A stretch of DNA of 64,000 nucleotides from Maricaulis sp947259345 (GTDB taxonomy: Bacteria; Pseudomonadota; Alphaproteobacteria; Caulobacterales; Maricaulaceae): assembly GCA_965217205.1 (NCBI GenBank), contig OZ244254.1:1426001-1490000 (forward strand), in the 5' to 3' direction. The translations under genes and the position numbers were made by a program. The notes beneath the pieces are model-generated. The model was given only the letters and a program-made list of their open reading frames with translations. It was not told the origin of the DNA and did not search any database. Shown here piece after piece: positions 1 to 8,354 of the stretch. Within the stretch, counting starts at the first letter, position 1. Every line of letters starts with the position of its first letter.

Positions 1-2
1 GC

Positions 3-146
3 ACCTGTCGCAAGACGTTCCGAACGGAGCCTCCGGCGCCTTCTGGCGAAGCTGAGCTGGGCTATTCGCCGGTCGCGCCAATCCAGCTTCGCAGCCGGGT
101 CGCCAGCCTTCAAACCGCCGGGCAAAAGGTCAACGACAGCGCATGA
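3..146 (+). CDS. C-terminal end of a possible upstream gene (partial)
   Basis: An open frame runs from the window edge to a TGA at 144-146 and gives 47 residues with no recognisable motif. It ends about 80 bases before the HIT gene on the same strand. Another frame is also open here, up to 226, so the coding call is weak. The composition (mixed charged and hydrophobic residues ending QKVNDSA) is compatible with a protein tail, but no family can be named. Confidence 0.3.
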   Translation, partial: TCRKTFRTEPPAPSGEAELGYSPVAPIQLRSRVASLQTAGQKVNDSA

Positions 147-224
147 CAAACCAGCCATCGCTGGACGGAACCGGGCGCGGCACGCTAGGCAGATCACTCA
201 GCTCACACAAAGCGGAGTTCAAGC

Positions 225-662
225 ATGAGCCTCGACGGCACCTATGATCCGGACAATATCTTCGCCAGGATTCTCAAGGGGGAATTGCCCTGCGTGAAAG
301 TGTATGAGGATGAGCATGTCCTGTCCTTCATGGACATTTTTCCGCAAGCGCCCGGACATGTGCTGGTCGTGCCGCGCGAGCCGGCGCGCAATGCCCTGGA
401 AATGACAGATGGTGCGCTTCAGGCCGCCATTGTTCGGGTGAAACGGATCGCGCAGGCCGTGAAAACCGCTCTCGCCCCGGATGGCATTGTCCTCACGCAA
501 TTCAATGGCGCGCCAGCGGGTCAGACCGTCTTCCACGTCCACTTCCACATCATTCCGCGGACCGAGGGTGAAGCCCTGGGTGCGCATGGTGGCGGTCAGG
601 CAGACATGGATGACCTCGCGGATCAGGCCGCGCGAATTGCCGCTGCGATCGAGATGCCTTGA
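225..662 (+). CDS. HIT family nucleotide hydrolase/transferase
   Basis: A 145-residue protein of the histidine triad superfamily, cytoplasmic enzymes that hydrolyse or transfer nucleotides from phosphoramidates or dinucleoside polyphosphates. The signature HVHFH lies at residues 104-108, with the middle histidine as the expected nucleophile, followed by IIPR. The N-terminal part has the usual FARILKGELP and DIFPQAPGHVLVVP segments. Length fits Hint/HinT-type members, and the start at 225 has GGAG at 214-217. It converges on a membrane protein gene 19 bases away. The exact substrate cannot be read from sequence. Confidence 0.93.
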   Translation: MSLDGTYDPDNIFARILKGELPCVKVYEDEHVLSFMDIFPQAPGHVLVVPREPARNALEMTDGALQAAIVRVKRIAQAVKTALAPDGIVLTQFNGAPAGQTVFHVHFHIIPRTEGEALGAHGGGQADMDDLADQAARIAAAIEMP

Positions 663-681
663 TCAGCTCTGCCGACCGGTA

Positions 682-1095
682 TCAGCGCAATCGCCCTTCG
701 AAGGTCAAATAAACCAGCAGGGCAATGATGGCGCCTTGCAGGGTGAAAGAGAAGAGTGCCCAGGCGTCGGCATCGACCATGTTGGAAAACAGGTTATTGC
801 CACCCATGATGATCCAGTCAGCCCGGTCCAGCACAAACGACAGAATAAAGGCCGGCAGCGCCCAGCGGCGCCCGCCCAAGGTCAGGGCCAGCGCTACGCC
901 ATTCATGAGCACGTGCGAGAAGAAGAAAACTTCCTGCATCAACGTCAAACTCTGAACGAATGCCGCAGCGAGCAAGGGGTCGGGCCAAAGCCCCATCCGG
1001 GCGGTTATGTCATTGGCCGCCCAGAACAACCCGTACGCGACCTGCACCGATAACAGGCCGATCAGAATATAAAAGGGGGCGTCGCGACGGGGCAT
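682..1095 (-). CDS. Small integral membrane protein, unknown function
   Basis: A 137-residue protein with about four hydrophobic segments (roughly residues 7-28, 40-68, 76-92 and 112-130) and almost no soluble part, so probably an inner-membrane protein. I chose the start MPRRDAPF at 1095 because AGGAAG sits a few bases upstream; a longer frame to 1242 would run into recQ. It lies 67 bases downstream of recQ on the same strand and could be cotranscribed with it. I do not recognise a family, and nothing indicates a role in DNA repair. Confidence 0.72.
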   Translation of the reverse strand: MPRRDAPFYILIGLLSVQVAYGLFWAANDITARMGLWPDPLLAAAFVQSLTLMQEVFFFSHVLMNGVALALTLGGRRWALPAFILSFVLDRADWIIMGGNNLFSNMVDADAWALFSFTLQGAIIALLVYLTFEGRLR

Positions 1096-1162
1096 GATTC
1101 TTCCTGAAAGAGCCCGGACATAACTCCATGATTTGCCGTGATTGTCATCCGGCACACAGGTT

Positions 1163-2977
1163 TCAAGAGAGCTGGAGCTGAGATTTGAGCAGGTCGAGAA
1201 AGACCGATCCAAACGTTTCGAGCTTCTTGGGGCCAACGCCATTGACCGCAGCCATCTGCTCCAGGCTCTGCGGCCTGAGGTGCGCCATGTCGATCAGCGT
1301 CGCATCGGAAAAGACCACATAGGCCGGAACATTGCGCTCCGCCGCCAACTCCCGGCGCAGAGCCTTCAAAGCACTGAGCAGATCCGCATCCACCCCATCC
1401 GCCTCGGCGGCGATGCTCGCCTTGCTGCGCTTGGGCGTCGCGCTCGCGCGCGCCTTGATCTCACGGATCTCGACGGACTGCTCACCCTTCAGGACCACGC
1501 GGGCATCCGGGGTCAGCTTGAGAGCCCCGAACCCCTGAATGTCGATTTCCAGCAGGCCTGACGCCACACATTGGCGCACCAGCCCCTGCCAGAACGGCTT
1601 CGGTCGATCCGCGCCAACGCCCCAGGTGGGAAGGGTCTCATGCCCGCGCGCCCGAATCTTGTCGGTATCGGCGCCGCGCAGAACATCGATGACATGGGCT
1701 GCCCCGAACATCTCGCCGGTTCGGGCGATGGCGGAGAAGAGCATTTGCGCTTCGCGCGTGCCGTCGATCAGGGTCGGCGGATCAAGGCAGAGATCGCAAT
1801 TGCCGCACGGCTCGCCGCCGCTTTCACCAAAATAGGCCAATAGGGAAAGGCGGCGGCAGCGCGTCGCCTCGCAATAGGACAGCAGACTGTCCAGTCGTTT
1901 GTGTTCGCGGCGTTTGTGATCGCCATCCTCGCCGTCCTGGTCGATGAATTGCCGGCGCATGCGGGCGTCACCGAGACCATAGAGCATCATCGCCTCGGCC
2001 GGTTTCCCGTCACGTCCGGCACGACCGATTTCCTGATAATAGGCTTCCATGGAGCCGGGCATGTGGAGGTGGAAGACATAGCGAATATCCGGCTTGTCGA
2101 TGCCCATGCCAAAAGCGATCGTGGCGACCATCACGACCGCTTCCTCCGCCATGAAGCGTTCTTGGTTTTCCCGCCGTGTCTCGGGCGCCAGTCCGGCATG
2201 ATAGGGCAGCGCCTTGAAGCCTCTCTCACGCAACAGGCCCGCGACTTCCTCGGTGGATTTGCGTGACAGGCAATAGACAATTCCGGACACGCCGCGGCGC
2301 GTCTCCAGGAACTCCATCAATTGCGGCTTCCACTTCTCCTTCGCCGCGACGGACAGCGTGAGATTGGGCCGGTCAAAACCGTGAACCACAATTTCGGCGT
2401 CCTCGCCGAAGAGCCTGGCCGCGATATCATCGCGGGTCGCGGCATCTGCTGTCGCGGTAAAGGCGGCCAGACGCGCCCGCGGAAAGCGCGTCTTGAGAAA
2501 TGCGAGCTCTTCGTATTCCGGCCGGAAACTGGCCCCCCATTTGGAGATACAATGCGCTTCATCGACGACGAACATGGCTGGCTCGACGCCCTCCAGCGCC
2601 GCCAGCATGCGTCCCGTCATCAAACGCTCCGGCGACAGATACAAAAGCCGGAGCTCGCCAGATTGGACGCGCCGCCAATCCTCGACATTGGCGTCACGAT
2701 CCCGGCCGGAATGAATGGCCGCAGCCGCGACACCATTGGCTCTCAACGCGGCGACCTGGTCATCCATGAGCGCTGTCAGCGGCGACACCACGATTGTCAG
2801 CCCATCCAGCAAAAGCGCCGGAACCTGATAACAGATCGACTTGCCGGCCCCGGTCGGCATAACACACAGGGTCGGCCGTCCAGCGAGAATATAATCGACG
2901 ATATCAGCCTGCCCCGGGCGAAAGCCGGGAAAGCCGAAGGTCGTGCTCAAAATCTCTGCGGGGCTGAGCTTCTGCAT
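1163..2977 (-). CDS. recQ: ATP-dependent DNA helicase RecQ
   Basis: A 604-residue superfamily 2 3'-5' helicase used in recombination and repair of stalled forks. The Walker A motif PTGAGKS is at 41-47, DEAH at 139-142 followed by CISKWG, the helicase C-terminal motifs (YCLSRKSTEE, AFGMGIDKPDIR, QEIGRAGRDG) at about 235-323, and RecQ zinc-site cysteines at 374, 391, 394 and 397. A winged-helix region follows, then an HRDC domain at about 525-600 ending in a helix-hairpin-like GVGPKKLETFG. Domain order and length match E. coli RecQ. The usual CISQWGHDF reads CISKWGASF here, a modest variation. The promoter should lie in 2978-3160, shared with the divergent XRE gene. Confidence 0.97.
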   Translation of the reverse strand: MQKLSPAEILSTTFGFPGFRPGQADIVDYILAGRPTLCVMPTGAGKSICYQVPALLLDGLTIVVSPLTALMDDQVAALRANGVAAAAIHSGRDRDANVEDWRRVQSGELRLLYLSPERLMTGRMLAALEGVEPAMFVVDEAHCISKWGASFRPEYEELAFLKTRFPRARLAAFTATADAATRDDIAARLFGEDAEIVVHGFDRPNLTLSVAAKEKWKPQLMEFLETRRGVSGIVYCLSRKSTEEVAGLLRERGFKALPYHAGLAPETRRENQERFMAEEAVVMVATIAFGMGIDKPDIRYVFHLHMPGSMEAYYQEIGRAGRDGKPAEAMMLYGLGDARMRRQFIDQDGEDGDHKRREHKRLDSLLSYCEATRCRRLSLLAYFGESGGEPCGNCDLCLDPPTLIDGTREAQMLFSAIARTGEMFGAAHVIDVLRGADTDKIRARGHETLPTWGVGADRPKPFWQGLVRQCVASGLLEIDIQGFGALKLTPDARVVLKGEQSVEIREIKARASATPKRSKASIAAEADGVDADLLSALKALRRELAAERNVPAYVVFSDATLIDMAHLRPQSLEQMAAVNGVGPKKLETFGSVFLDLLKSQLQLS

Positions 2978-3160
2978 GAAGGCGATCCGGGTTCACAAAC
3001 CCCTGTTCTGAGCGACTTCGCGGTGAGTATCAATGCGCCGCACACAACGCCCCCGGCAAATCCCTTTCAGTGTCGCCCTCGTGTCGTGGTGTCGCAGCCT
3101 CGCAGTCGCTATTCTTCGAACCCGACAGCTTTGACCCGCAGCAATTCCGAGAACAGGCGC

Positions 3161-3565
3161 ATGAGTTTGAAATCCCTACGGAAGGCCAAAGGTTGGTCAC
3201 AGGCCGAGCTGGCCCGGATCAGTGATCTCAGCGAGCGTACTATTCAGCGCATCGAGAGTGGACGCCCGGCCAGCCTCGAGGCCCTGAAGGCCCTCGCCAC
3301 GAGCTTCGATCTATCGATCGAAGATTTGCAAGCCCGCCTCAAGACCCCGGCAGCGCCCCCTCCAATGCGGCCAATCCGCAAGGGCGGGTCGCCGCTTGTC
3401 TGGCACGGACTGACAGCACTGGGCCTGATTATGACGGTCTTCGCGCTAGGGCAGCGTTTCGATGCTGACCCGCGACTGGCTGGCGGAACAGCCATGCTGG
3501 GTCTTGCCAGCTGGCTGCTTCATCTCGCCGTCAGTCTCCATCGCGCCGACCGGGGCTCGCAATAG
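3161..3565 (+). CDS. XRE-family helix-turn-helix protein with two membrane segments
   Basis: A 134-residue protein with an N-terminal Cro/CI-type helix-turn-helix (residues 2-57; WSQAELARISDLSERTIQRIE is the recognition region), a Pro-rich linker, then two hydrophobic segments at about 79-98 and 106-126. It is probably a membrane-tethered DNA-binding regulator, a layout seen in short XRE proteins whose C-terminal helices are often of unknown function. The frame stays open far upstream, but that part is antisense to recQ, and MSLKSLRKA is the natural start of the domain. It is transcribed divergently from recQ. Target genes are unknown. Confidence 0.8.
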   Translation: MSLKSLRKAKGWSQAELARISDLSERTIQRIESGRPASLEALKALATSFDLSIEDLQARLKTPAAPPPMRPIRKGGSPLVWHGLTALGLIMTVFALGQRFDADPRLAGGTAMLGLASWLLHLAVSLHRADRGSQ

Positions 3566-3652
3566 ACAATCCCTGGGCGCCGCATCGCCCTGCTTCGGTA
3601 ATCGTCAAAGGGTCCGGCCAGCGCGCAGTTTGGTGCGCGGAGGGCGACTTGA

Positions 3653-4321
3653 TCAGACCGGTTCCGTCGCCCGGTCGGCGAAGGGACGCGCGCCCTTGAC
3701 CGCCAAATCATCACGCAAGGCGGCCATATCATCATCGATCACCGCCCGCCAACCGGGGCGCGCCAGCAGGCTTTCGCCCACCCGCAGCAAAGCCGGTCGG
3801 GACGCCAGATCGAGGCCGGCCAGGGGCGCCATCACCAGGAACCAGGCGAGATAGGCATCGGCCGCCGTGACCCATGCCCCGACCAGCCCGTCGCGGTCCG
3901 ACATATGCTGCTCGAGTAGGTCGAGCCGCGACCCCGCCCGATCGCGGACAAAAGCCTTGTGGTAACCATCAACATCGCCGCGCAACAAAGGCCAAAGCAG
4001 ACCCTTGTGAAGCTCCGTCGCACAGAATGCGGTCCAGCGCAGCAAGGTGAAGAAATCCGGGTCCGATATGACCGGCAGGCCCGGGCCATGAGCTTGCAGC
4101 CAGAGCAGGATCGCCGTGTTCTCGGTCAGCACTTGGCCGTCGAAGCACTCCAGGGTCGCCACAAGTCCGAGCGGGTTTATGGCGAACAGGCTGCCGCCAC
4201 CTGCGAGCGACTTGGTGAAAACATCGGCGCGGGCAATCTCCAATGGGATACCGAACTCCGCCGCGGCCAGGCGACAGGCGGTCGAGCAGGCCATCGGATA
4301 GTGATAGAGGCGATGGGTCAT
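3653..4321 (-). CDS. Glutathione S-transferase family protein
   Basis: A 222-residue cytosolic protein with GST architecture: a thioredoxin-like N-terminal domain (1-77) with the active-site region YHYPMACSTACRLA around residues 6-19, where S13 or C12 could activate glutathione, the cis-proline area NPLGLVATLE at 49-58 and the glutathione-binding E67-N68-T69 segment. An all-helical domain follows at about 90-215. It starts 4 bases after the stop of the HD-domain gene upstream, so the two are almost certainly one transcript. Substrate is unknown; bacterial GSTs of this type act in detoxification or dehalogenation. Confidence 0.85.
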   Translation of the reverse strand: MTHRLYHYPMACSTACRLAAAEFGIPLEIARADVFTKSLAGGGSLFAINPLGLVATLECFDGQVLTENTAILLWLQAHGPGLPVISDPDFFTLLRWTAFCATELHKGLLWPLLRGDVDGYHKAFVRDRAGSRLDLLEQHMSDRDGLVGAWVTAADAYLAWFLVMAPLAGLDLASRPALLRVGESLLARPGWRAVIDDDMAALRDDLAVKGARPFADRATEPV

Positions 4322-4325
4322 CGGG

Positions 4326-5078
4326 CTATTCCGAGAACATGGGGGCTCGAGCGATCAACCCGTCGAAGCCAAAGGTGTTGATCAGGAAATGAATGCGACA
4401 GCCAGGCCGGGCATCGGCTTCAGCTTGCAAAACCGGCGCGATCTCGCGCTTCATGTGAAGCCGCGGATGCTTGTGGCAAACCGCTTCGATCTGATCCGCG
4501 TGCAAGACATCGAGCCCGAGTCCCGCAACATCGCCGCCAGATCCGGCCCGCATCAATTCAGCCTCCCGACCGTGGCGTGACTCGATCTCGACGTTGAGAT
4601 GCAGCGTGATGGCCTGGGCCATCAGCCGGGCACGCGCACCGGGCCAGTCATGTTTGGCAGCGAGCTCCTCCGCCATGCGGGCACCCGGCAGAGTGAAGCA
4701 GCGCATCGACTGCCCTCGCAGACCGAAACGCTCCGTCAGTCCGAGATCATGAAGCATCATGCCGGTGAACAGGACTTCCTCGTCCAGAGGGCCGCTGCCG
4801 TCGTCGAGCAGCCGAGCCCAGAACCAGGACCGCATGCAATGATTGAACAAAAACGGCTCACTGACCGCCTCGCACAAGGCCATGGCCTCCCGCGCGATGG
4901 CGCTGTCGGGCGGCAGGATGTCATCGACCTCCATATGACGAAAGCGGATATTGTTCCGCAGGCGTTTTCGCTTGGCCGCCCGCGCCCGGACACCCTGGCC
5001 AATCAGTCTGAGCCGGTCGCCCAGTCCAAGCTTGCCATGCGTGGCTTCCATCCAATCAAGTGTGCCTGTCTTGGCCAT
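4326..5078 (-). CDS. HD-domain phosphohydrolase-like protein
   Basis: A 250-residue protein with a single HD domain: H80 in the segment FNHCMRSWFWARLL, the metal-binding H110-D111 in MMLHDLG, and further histidines near H150 and H165. HD proteins hydrolyse phosphoesters or act on small nitriles and cyanamide-like compounds; the arrangement resembles the small stand-alone HD hydrolases (cyanamide hydratase-like) rather than GGDEF-linked HD-GYP enzymes. The start MAKTGTLDW was chosen for its AGGAG 9 bases upstream; a longer frame to 5162 would overlap the divergent regulator. It leads a two-gene unit with the GST gene. Confidence 0.82.
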   Translation of the reverse strand: MAKTGTLDWMEATHGKLGLGDRLRLIGQGVRARAAKRKRLRNNIRFRHMEVDDILPPDSAIAREAMALCEAVSEPFLFNHCMRSWFWARLLDDGSGPLDEEVLFTGMMLHDLGLTERFGLRGQSMRCFTLPGARMAEELAAKHDWPGARARLMAQAITLHLNVEIESRHGREAELMRAGSGGDVAGLGLDVLHADQIEAVCHKHPRLHMKREIAPVLQAEADARPGCRIHFLINTFGFDGLIARAPMFSE

Positions 5079-5125
5079 GTTGCGGCGCTCCTGTCGCTTC
5101 CGAACCAGGATCCCGCAATGCGCGC

Positions 5126-5155
5126 TTGGCTGAAACGACAATAACCGACTATATT
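5126..5155 (+). promoter_or_regulatory. Candidate promoter of the GlxA-type regulator
   Basis: TTGGCT at 5126-5131 and TATATT at 5150-5155 are separated by 18 bases. Transcription would start about 5161-5162, at the ATG itself, and no Shine-Dalgarno sequence is visible before the ATG. The mRNA may therefore be leaderless, which is common in Caulobacter relatives. Confidence 0.4.
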
Positions 5156-5161
5156 TTGCCA

Positions 5162-6127
5162 ATGTCAGAGCCGCAGACCATCCATTTCGCGACTTTTGCC
5201 GGCGCCGAGCTGCTGGATGTGGCTGGCCCTGCTGCGGTTTTCACCGCCGCCAACCAGGTCGCCGGAGCCTGCCTCTACAGGGTGGATGTCGTGGCGCTCT
5301 CAGCTGGGCCCGTCAGCCATGATGGTGGTCTGGCCCTCGCGGCCCGACCATTGGACGCCCTGAACGCGGGCCGCGAAGACACGCTGCTGGTCGTGGGCGG
5401 GTATGAGAATGCGCTCCGCTCGGCCCTGAAGAATGCGGAGCTGCTGCGTGCCCTTCGCCAGGCGGCGTCGAACTGCGGACGGATCGGCTCGGTCTGCAGC
5501 GGCACATTTCTCCTCGCCGCCGCAAGCGTCATCACCAATCAACGCGTCGCGACACACTGGCGCGGCTGCGCCGAGCTGGCCGAGCGATTCCCTGCCCTCA
5601 CCGTCGACCCGGATGCGCTCTATGTGCGCGACGGACGGTTCTGGACGTCCGCGGGTGTCGCAACCGGGATCGACCTGGCGCTCGCCATGATCCAGGCTGA
5701 TCACGGGCGTGCGCTGAAAACCCGGGTCGCCCGCGAACTCGTCGTCTATGCCCACCGGCCGGGCCACCAGTCGCAATTTTCCGACGTGCTCGACGCCCAG
5801 TCACGCGCCGATGACCGCTATAGCAATCTGATCGACTGGTTGTTGCAGCGCCTCGACCAGCCCGTGAAGATCGCCGATATGGCCGAGTATTGCGGACAGT
5901 CCGAGCGAACCTTTCATCGTCGCTTCAGCGAGACGACGGGGATTCCGCCTTCGCGCTATGTCGAGATATTACGCATGAATTATGGCCGCGACCTGCTGGA
6001 GGCCGGCACCCCGGTCAAACAGGCCGCAGGTCGTTGCGGGTTCCGCTCGGAGGCGGCTTTTCGGACGGCCTTCCGTCAGCATTTTGGTGTTTCGCCGGGT
6101 CAGCATGCCCGGATGCAAGCAACCTAG
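5162..6127 (+). CDS. GlxA-family AraC regulator with DJ-1/PfpI-like sensor domain
   Basis: A 321-residue transcription factor. Residues 1-195 form a DJ-1/PfpI (class I glutamine amidotransferase-like) domain with the nucleophile-elbow sequence GSVCSGTFLLA, C112 in the conserved position, and THWRG following. Residues about 222-316 are an AraC-type double helix-turn-helix. In this family the N-terminal domain senses small nitrogenous metabolites rather than catalysing. It is divergent from the HD/GST pair with an 83-base gap, so that operon is the natural target. Its stop codon overlaps the stop of the convergent DUF2306 gene in CTAG. Confidence 0.9.
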   Translation: MSEPQTIHFATFAGAELLDVAGPAAVFTAANQVAGACLYRVDVVALSAGPVSHDGGLALAARPLDALNAGREDTLLVVGGYENALRSALKNAELLRALRQAASNCGRIGSVCSGTFLLAAASVITNQRVATHWRGCAELAERFPALTVDPDALYVRDGRFWTSAGVATGIDLALAMIQADHGRALKTRVARELVVYAHRPGHQSQFSDVLDAQSRADDRYSNLIDWLLQRLDQPVKIADMAEYCGQSERTFHRRFSETTGIPPSRYVEILRMNYGRDLLEAGTPVKQAAGRCGFRSEAAFRTAFRQHFGVSPGQHARMQAT

Positions 6128-6951
6128 TACTGCAGATTTGGTGACCACATCATCATCCAGGCACCGAACAAACCCAGTGCCGTGATGCCGCAGCAGACGA
6201 CGATCAATCCGGCCACGCCCAGCTTGAATGAGACGGAACGGCTGTCGCGGGCCTTCTGGTAGATTTCCAGGACGACAAGCGGCACGAGGAAGGCCAGATA
6301 CGGGACGAGAATGTCGGTCGGGCCATCCATGGTCCGGTGCATCCCGGCCCCACCGGTGGCGATGGCCCAGGCCATGTAGGCCACACGGATAAACCAGACG
6401 CCGCTGACCACGACGAAGAGGCGCATGGCCCAGCGGCGATGCAAATCAATACGCCGCGCCATGGCATGGCGCAGCGTGAAAGTCGCGGCGATCAGGATCA
6501 GGAGACCGTCAATCGTCGTGCCAAGCGCGGCCCAGTCGTTTGCGCGGGTTCCGCGCACCCAGATCAGAAGAATACCGCCGACCGCCAGGAAGACGGCGAC
6601 CGAGATATAGGCGCGGCCGATCCAGCGATGGAAGGCCGGAAACTTGCGCCTGATCACGGGCAGAAGCTGGATCACGCCCGCCGCACTGACGAAGGCCGCG
6701 AGAAGGACGTGCGAGATGAAACCAAGATTGCCGAGCGCGTCATTCTGAACATAGCCCTCCAACAGGCCGGTCTCATTCCAGCGCTCGAAATTGCCGCCCA
6801 GTGTTCGCGGGACGTAGGCGCCGAGGATGTAGGAGACGAACATCCACTGGCCAATCGCGGCAATGATGAACCAGAGGACCCCGCTCCCCTGAAGGAGTTT
6901 TTGCGGAGAGATGCCCCGTCGCCGAGCTGGCGCGGCAAATGTGTCAGACAT
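6124..6951 (-). CDS. DUF2306 multi-pass membrane protein
   Basis: A 275-residue protein with about seven hydrophobic segments (near residues 25-45, 78-98, 112-130, 140-158, 168-190, 210-230 and 245-268). HRWIGRAYI (108-116), HAMARRIDLHRRWAMRL and conserved histidines are typical of DUF2306, an inner-membrane family of unknown function. The gene is divergent from an AraC regulator with membrane segments, a pairing that suggests control by that regulator. A near-perfect palindrome lies in the shared intergenic region. The stop overlaps that of the gene on the other strand. Confidence 0.83.
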   Translation of the reverse strand: MSDTFAAPARRRGISPQKLLQGSGVLWFIIAAIGQWMFVSYILGAYVPRTLGGNFERWNETGLLEGYVQNDALGNLGFISHVLLAAFVSAAGVIQLLPVIRRKFPAFHRWIGRAYISVAVFLAVGGILLIWVRGTRANDWAALGTTIDGLLILIAATFTLRHAMARRIDLHRRWAMRLFVVVSGVWFIRVAYMAWAIATGGAGMHRTMDGPTDILVPYLAFLVPLVVLEIYQKARDSRSVSFKLGVAGLIVVCCGITALGLFGAWMMMWSPNLQY

Positions 6952-7034
6952 GGTCGAACCCTTTTCACAGTCCAGAAAGCTGGCGCAACGGGCGCCGCTT
7001 CGACCTCTCCACCACGCAGGGTTGGGCGCGTCTT

Positions 7035-7052
7035 GCCGATTTGAAAATCGGC
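7035..7052. promoter_or_regulatory. 18-bp palindrome between DUF2306 and AraC genes
   Basis: GCCGATTT at 7035-7042 and AAATCGGC at 7045-7052 form perfect 8-base arms around GA. It sits in the 203-base divergent region, 83 bases from the DUF2306 start and 103 bases from the AraC start. It could be a regulator-binding site; a terminator is unlikely because no T-run follows on either strand. Confidence 0.45.
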
Positions 7053-7154
7053 GACAATCCAGTTGAATAAAAATCTCAGCCAGGTTGATCCTGGCCCAAA
7101 ATGTGCGACACCCTTCTTACGCGCGGGGGCGCGAAAGGACAGGAGGCGCATCGG

Positions 7155-8258
7155 ATGCTCGACATTGCGAACGCCATCAAGCTCATCGTCGGTGCGGGCG
7201 GGATCGCCTCGATCCTTTACATTCTCTCACTGCGCCAACGCAGCGGGCTACAGATCGCCTGGGCGGTCTTCTGCGCCGGGCTGGCTGCCGTGATGATCCG
7301 CGACGTCTATGGCGATGCGACCGGCGCCCTCACCCCGGCACTGGCGATTGCCGGCTGCGCCAGCTGCAGCTGTTTCTGGCTGGTCTCACGCGGCCTGTTT
7401 CGACCGGATGTCGGCTTTGGCTGGCCGCATGCCCTGCTGGTCGGCGGCATTTTCAGCCCCGCCATTCTCAATCAGTCGCTGATCGCCCTGTCAGCAGAGC
7501 GCGTGATCGGACAGTCGGCGCTGGACGGAACACTGGCAGCATCGAGCAGCTTCCAGCTCATGCTCTCCTCGACCGTTCTCGTTCTCGCGTTCTGGGAAGG
7601 CCTGCGGGGCTGGAAACAGGCTGAGTCGCCGACCAACCGCCGGCTGCGGATCGGCTTTCTGGCGGCCTATGGCCTGTGTGTCAGCATCTGCGTGGCACTG
7701 CTGGATCATGGCGATACCACGCGCTTCAGCGAGTCCAGTATCGCGCTCCTGCAGGCAATCTGCGGCGCTTCGATCTTCTTCGTGGCCGGTTTCGGCGTGA
7801 TCTGGCGGACACGTCACCCCATCCTGGCACCGACCCACCACAGCGCAGCAGAACCTGTCCCGGCGACCGATGACGAACGCGCACTTGGGACGTGGGTCCG
7901 CAAACAGGTCGAGCGGGACGCGCTCTATCTCGACCCGGACCTCAAGGTCGCGAGCCTCGCCCGACGCCTGCGCGAACCGGATTACCGGATCAGCCGGGCG
8001 ATTACCGCCGGACTGGGCGAGCGCAATTTCAACCGCTTCGTCAATCGCTACCGGATTGATCACGCCAAAGCGCGCCTGCACGATCCGTCTTGCCGCGACA
8101 TGAGCATCCTGAATATCGCGCTCGACAGCGGCTTCGCCTCGATTGGCCCCTTCAACCGGGCCTTCAAGGAAAGCGAAGGAATGACACCGCGCCAATACCG
8201 CCTCGAGACCGGAAGTGCTGGCGAAGTTTCCGCTCTGCACAACGTCGCGGCAGAATAA
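7155..8258 (+). CDS. AraC-family regulator with N-terminal membrane domain
   Basis: A 367-residue protein. The first about 225 residues hold six or seven hydrophobic helices; residues about 245-352 are an AraC-type DNA-binding domain (LKVASLARRL..., then ILNIALDSGFASIGPFNRAFKE and TPRQYR). This is a membrane-bound one-component regulator. I placed the start at MLDIANAIK because AGGAGG at 7141-7146 is 8 bases before it; the frame continues upstream to 7101 without a comparable ribosome site. It is divergent from DUF2306 and followed by a bidirectional terminator shared with clpA. Confidence 0.87.
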   Translation: MLDIANAIKLIVGAGGIASILYILSLRQRSGLQIAWAVFCAGLAAVMIRDVYGDATGALTPALAIAGCASCSCFWLVSRGLFRPDVGFGWPHALLVGGIFSPAILNQSLIALSAERVIGQSALDGTLAASSSFQLMLSSTVLVLAFWEGLRGWKQAESPTNRRLRIGFLAAYGLCVSICVALLDHGDTTRFSESSIALLQAICGASIFFVAGFGVIWRTRHPILAPTHHSAAEPVPATDDERALGTWVRKQVERDALYLDPDLKVASLARRLREPDYRISRAITAGLGERNFNRFVNRYRIDHAKARLHDPSCRDMSILNIALDSGFASIGPFNRAFKESEGMTPRQYRLETGSAGEVSALHNVAAE

Positions 8259-8301
8259 CCAACTCGCGCACGCCGGTCAGCGGCGGCCTCCACTCCACGA
8301 A

Positions 8302-8327
8302 AAACGGCGCCCCGCGGGGCGCCGTTT
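8302..8327. terminator. Bidirectional hairpin between AraC gene and clpA
   Basis: A 12-base perfect stem, AAACGGCGCCCC at 8302-8313 pairing with GGGGCGCCGTTT at 8316-8327 around GC. It ends in TTT and TTTCTCGTTT on the plus strand and TTTTTCG on the minus strand. It can serve both converging transcripts. Confidence 0.8.
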
Positions 8328-8354
8328 CTCGTTTGGATCGAAGGTGTATGAGGA

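Noticed and set aside
2321..3160. Upstream extension of the XRE regulator frame
   Set aside because: It lies antisense to recQ and has the low-complexity composition of high-GC antisense frames; the HTH domain begins exactly at the ATG chosen.
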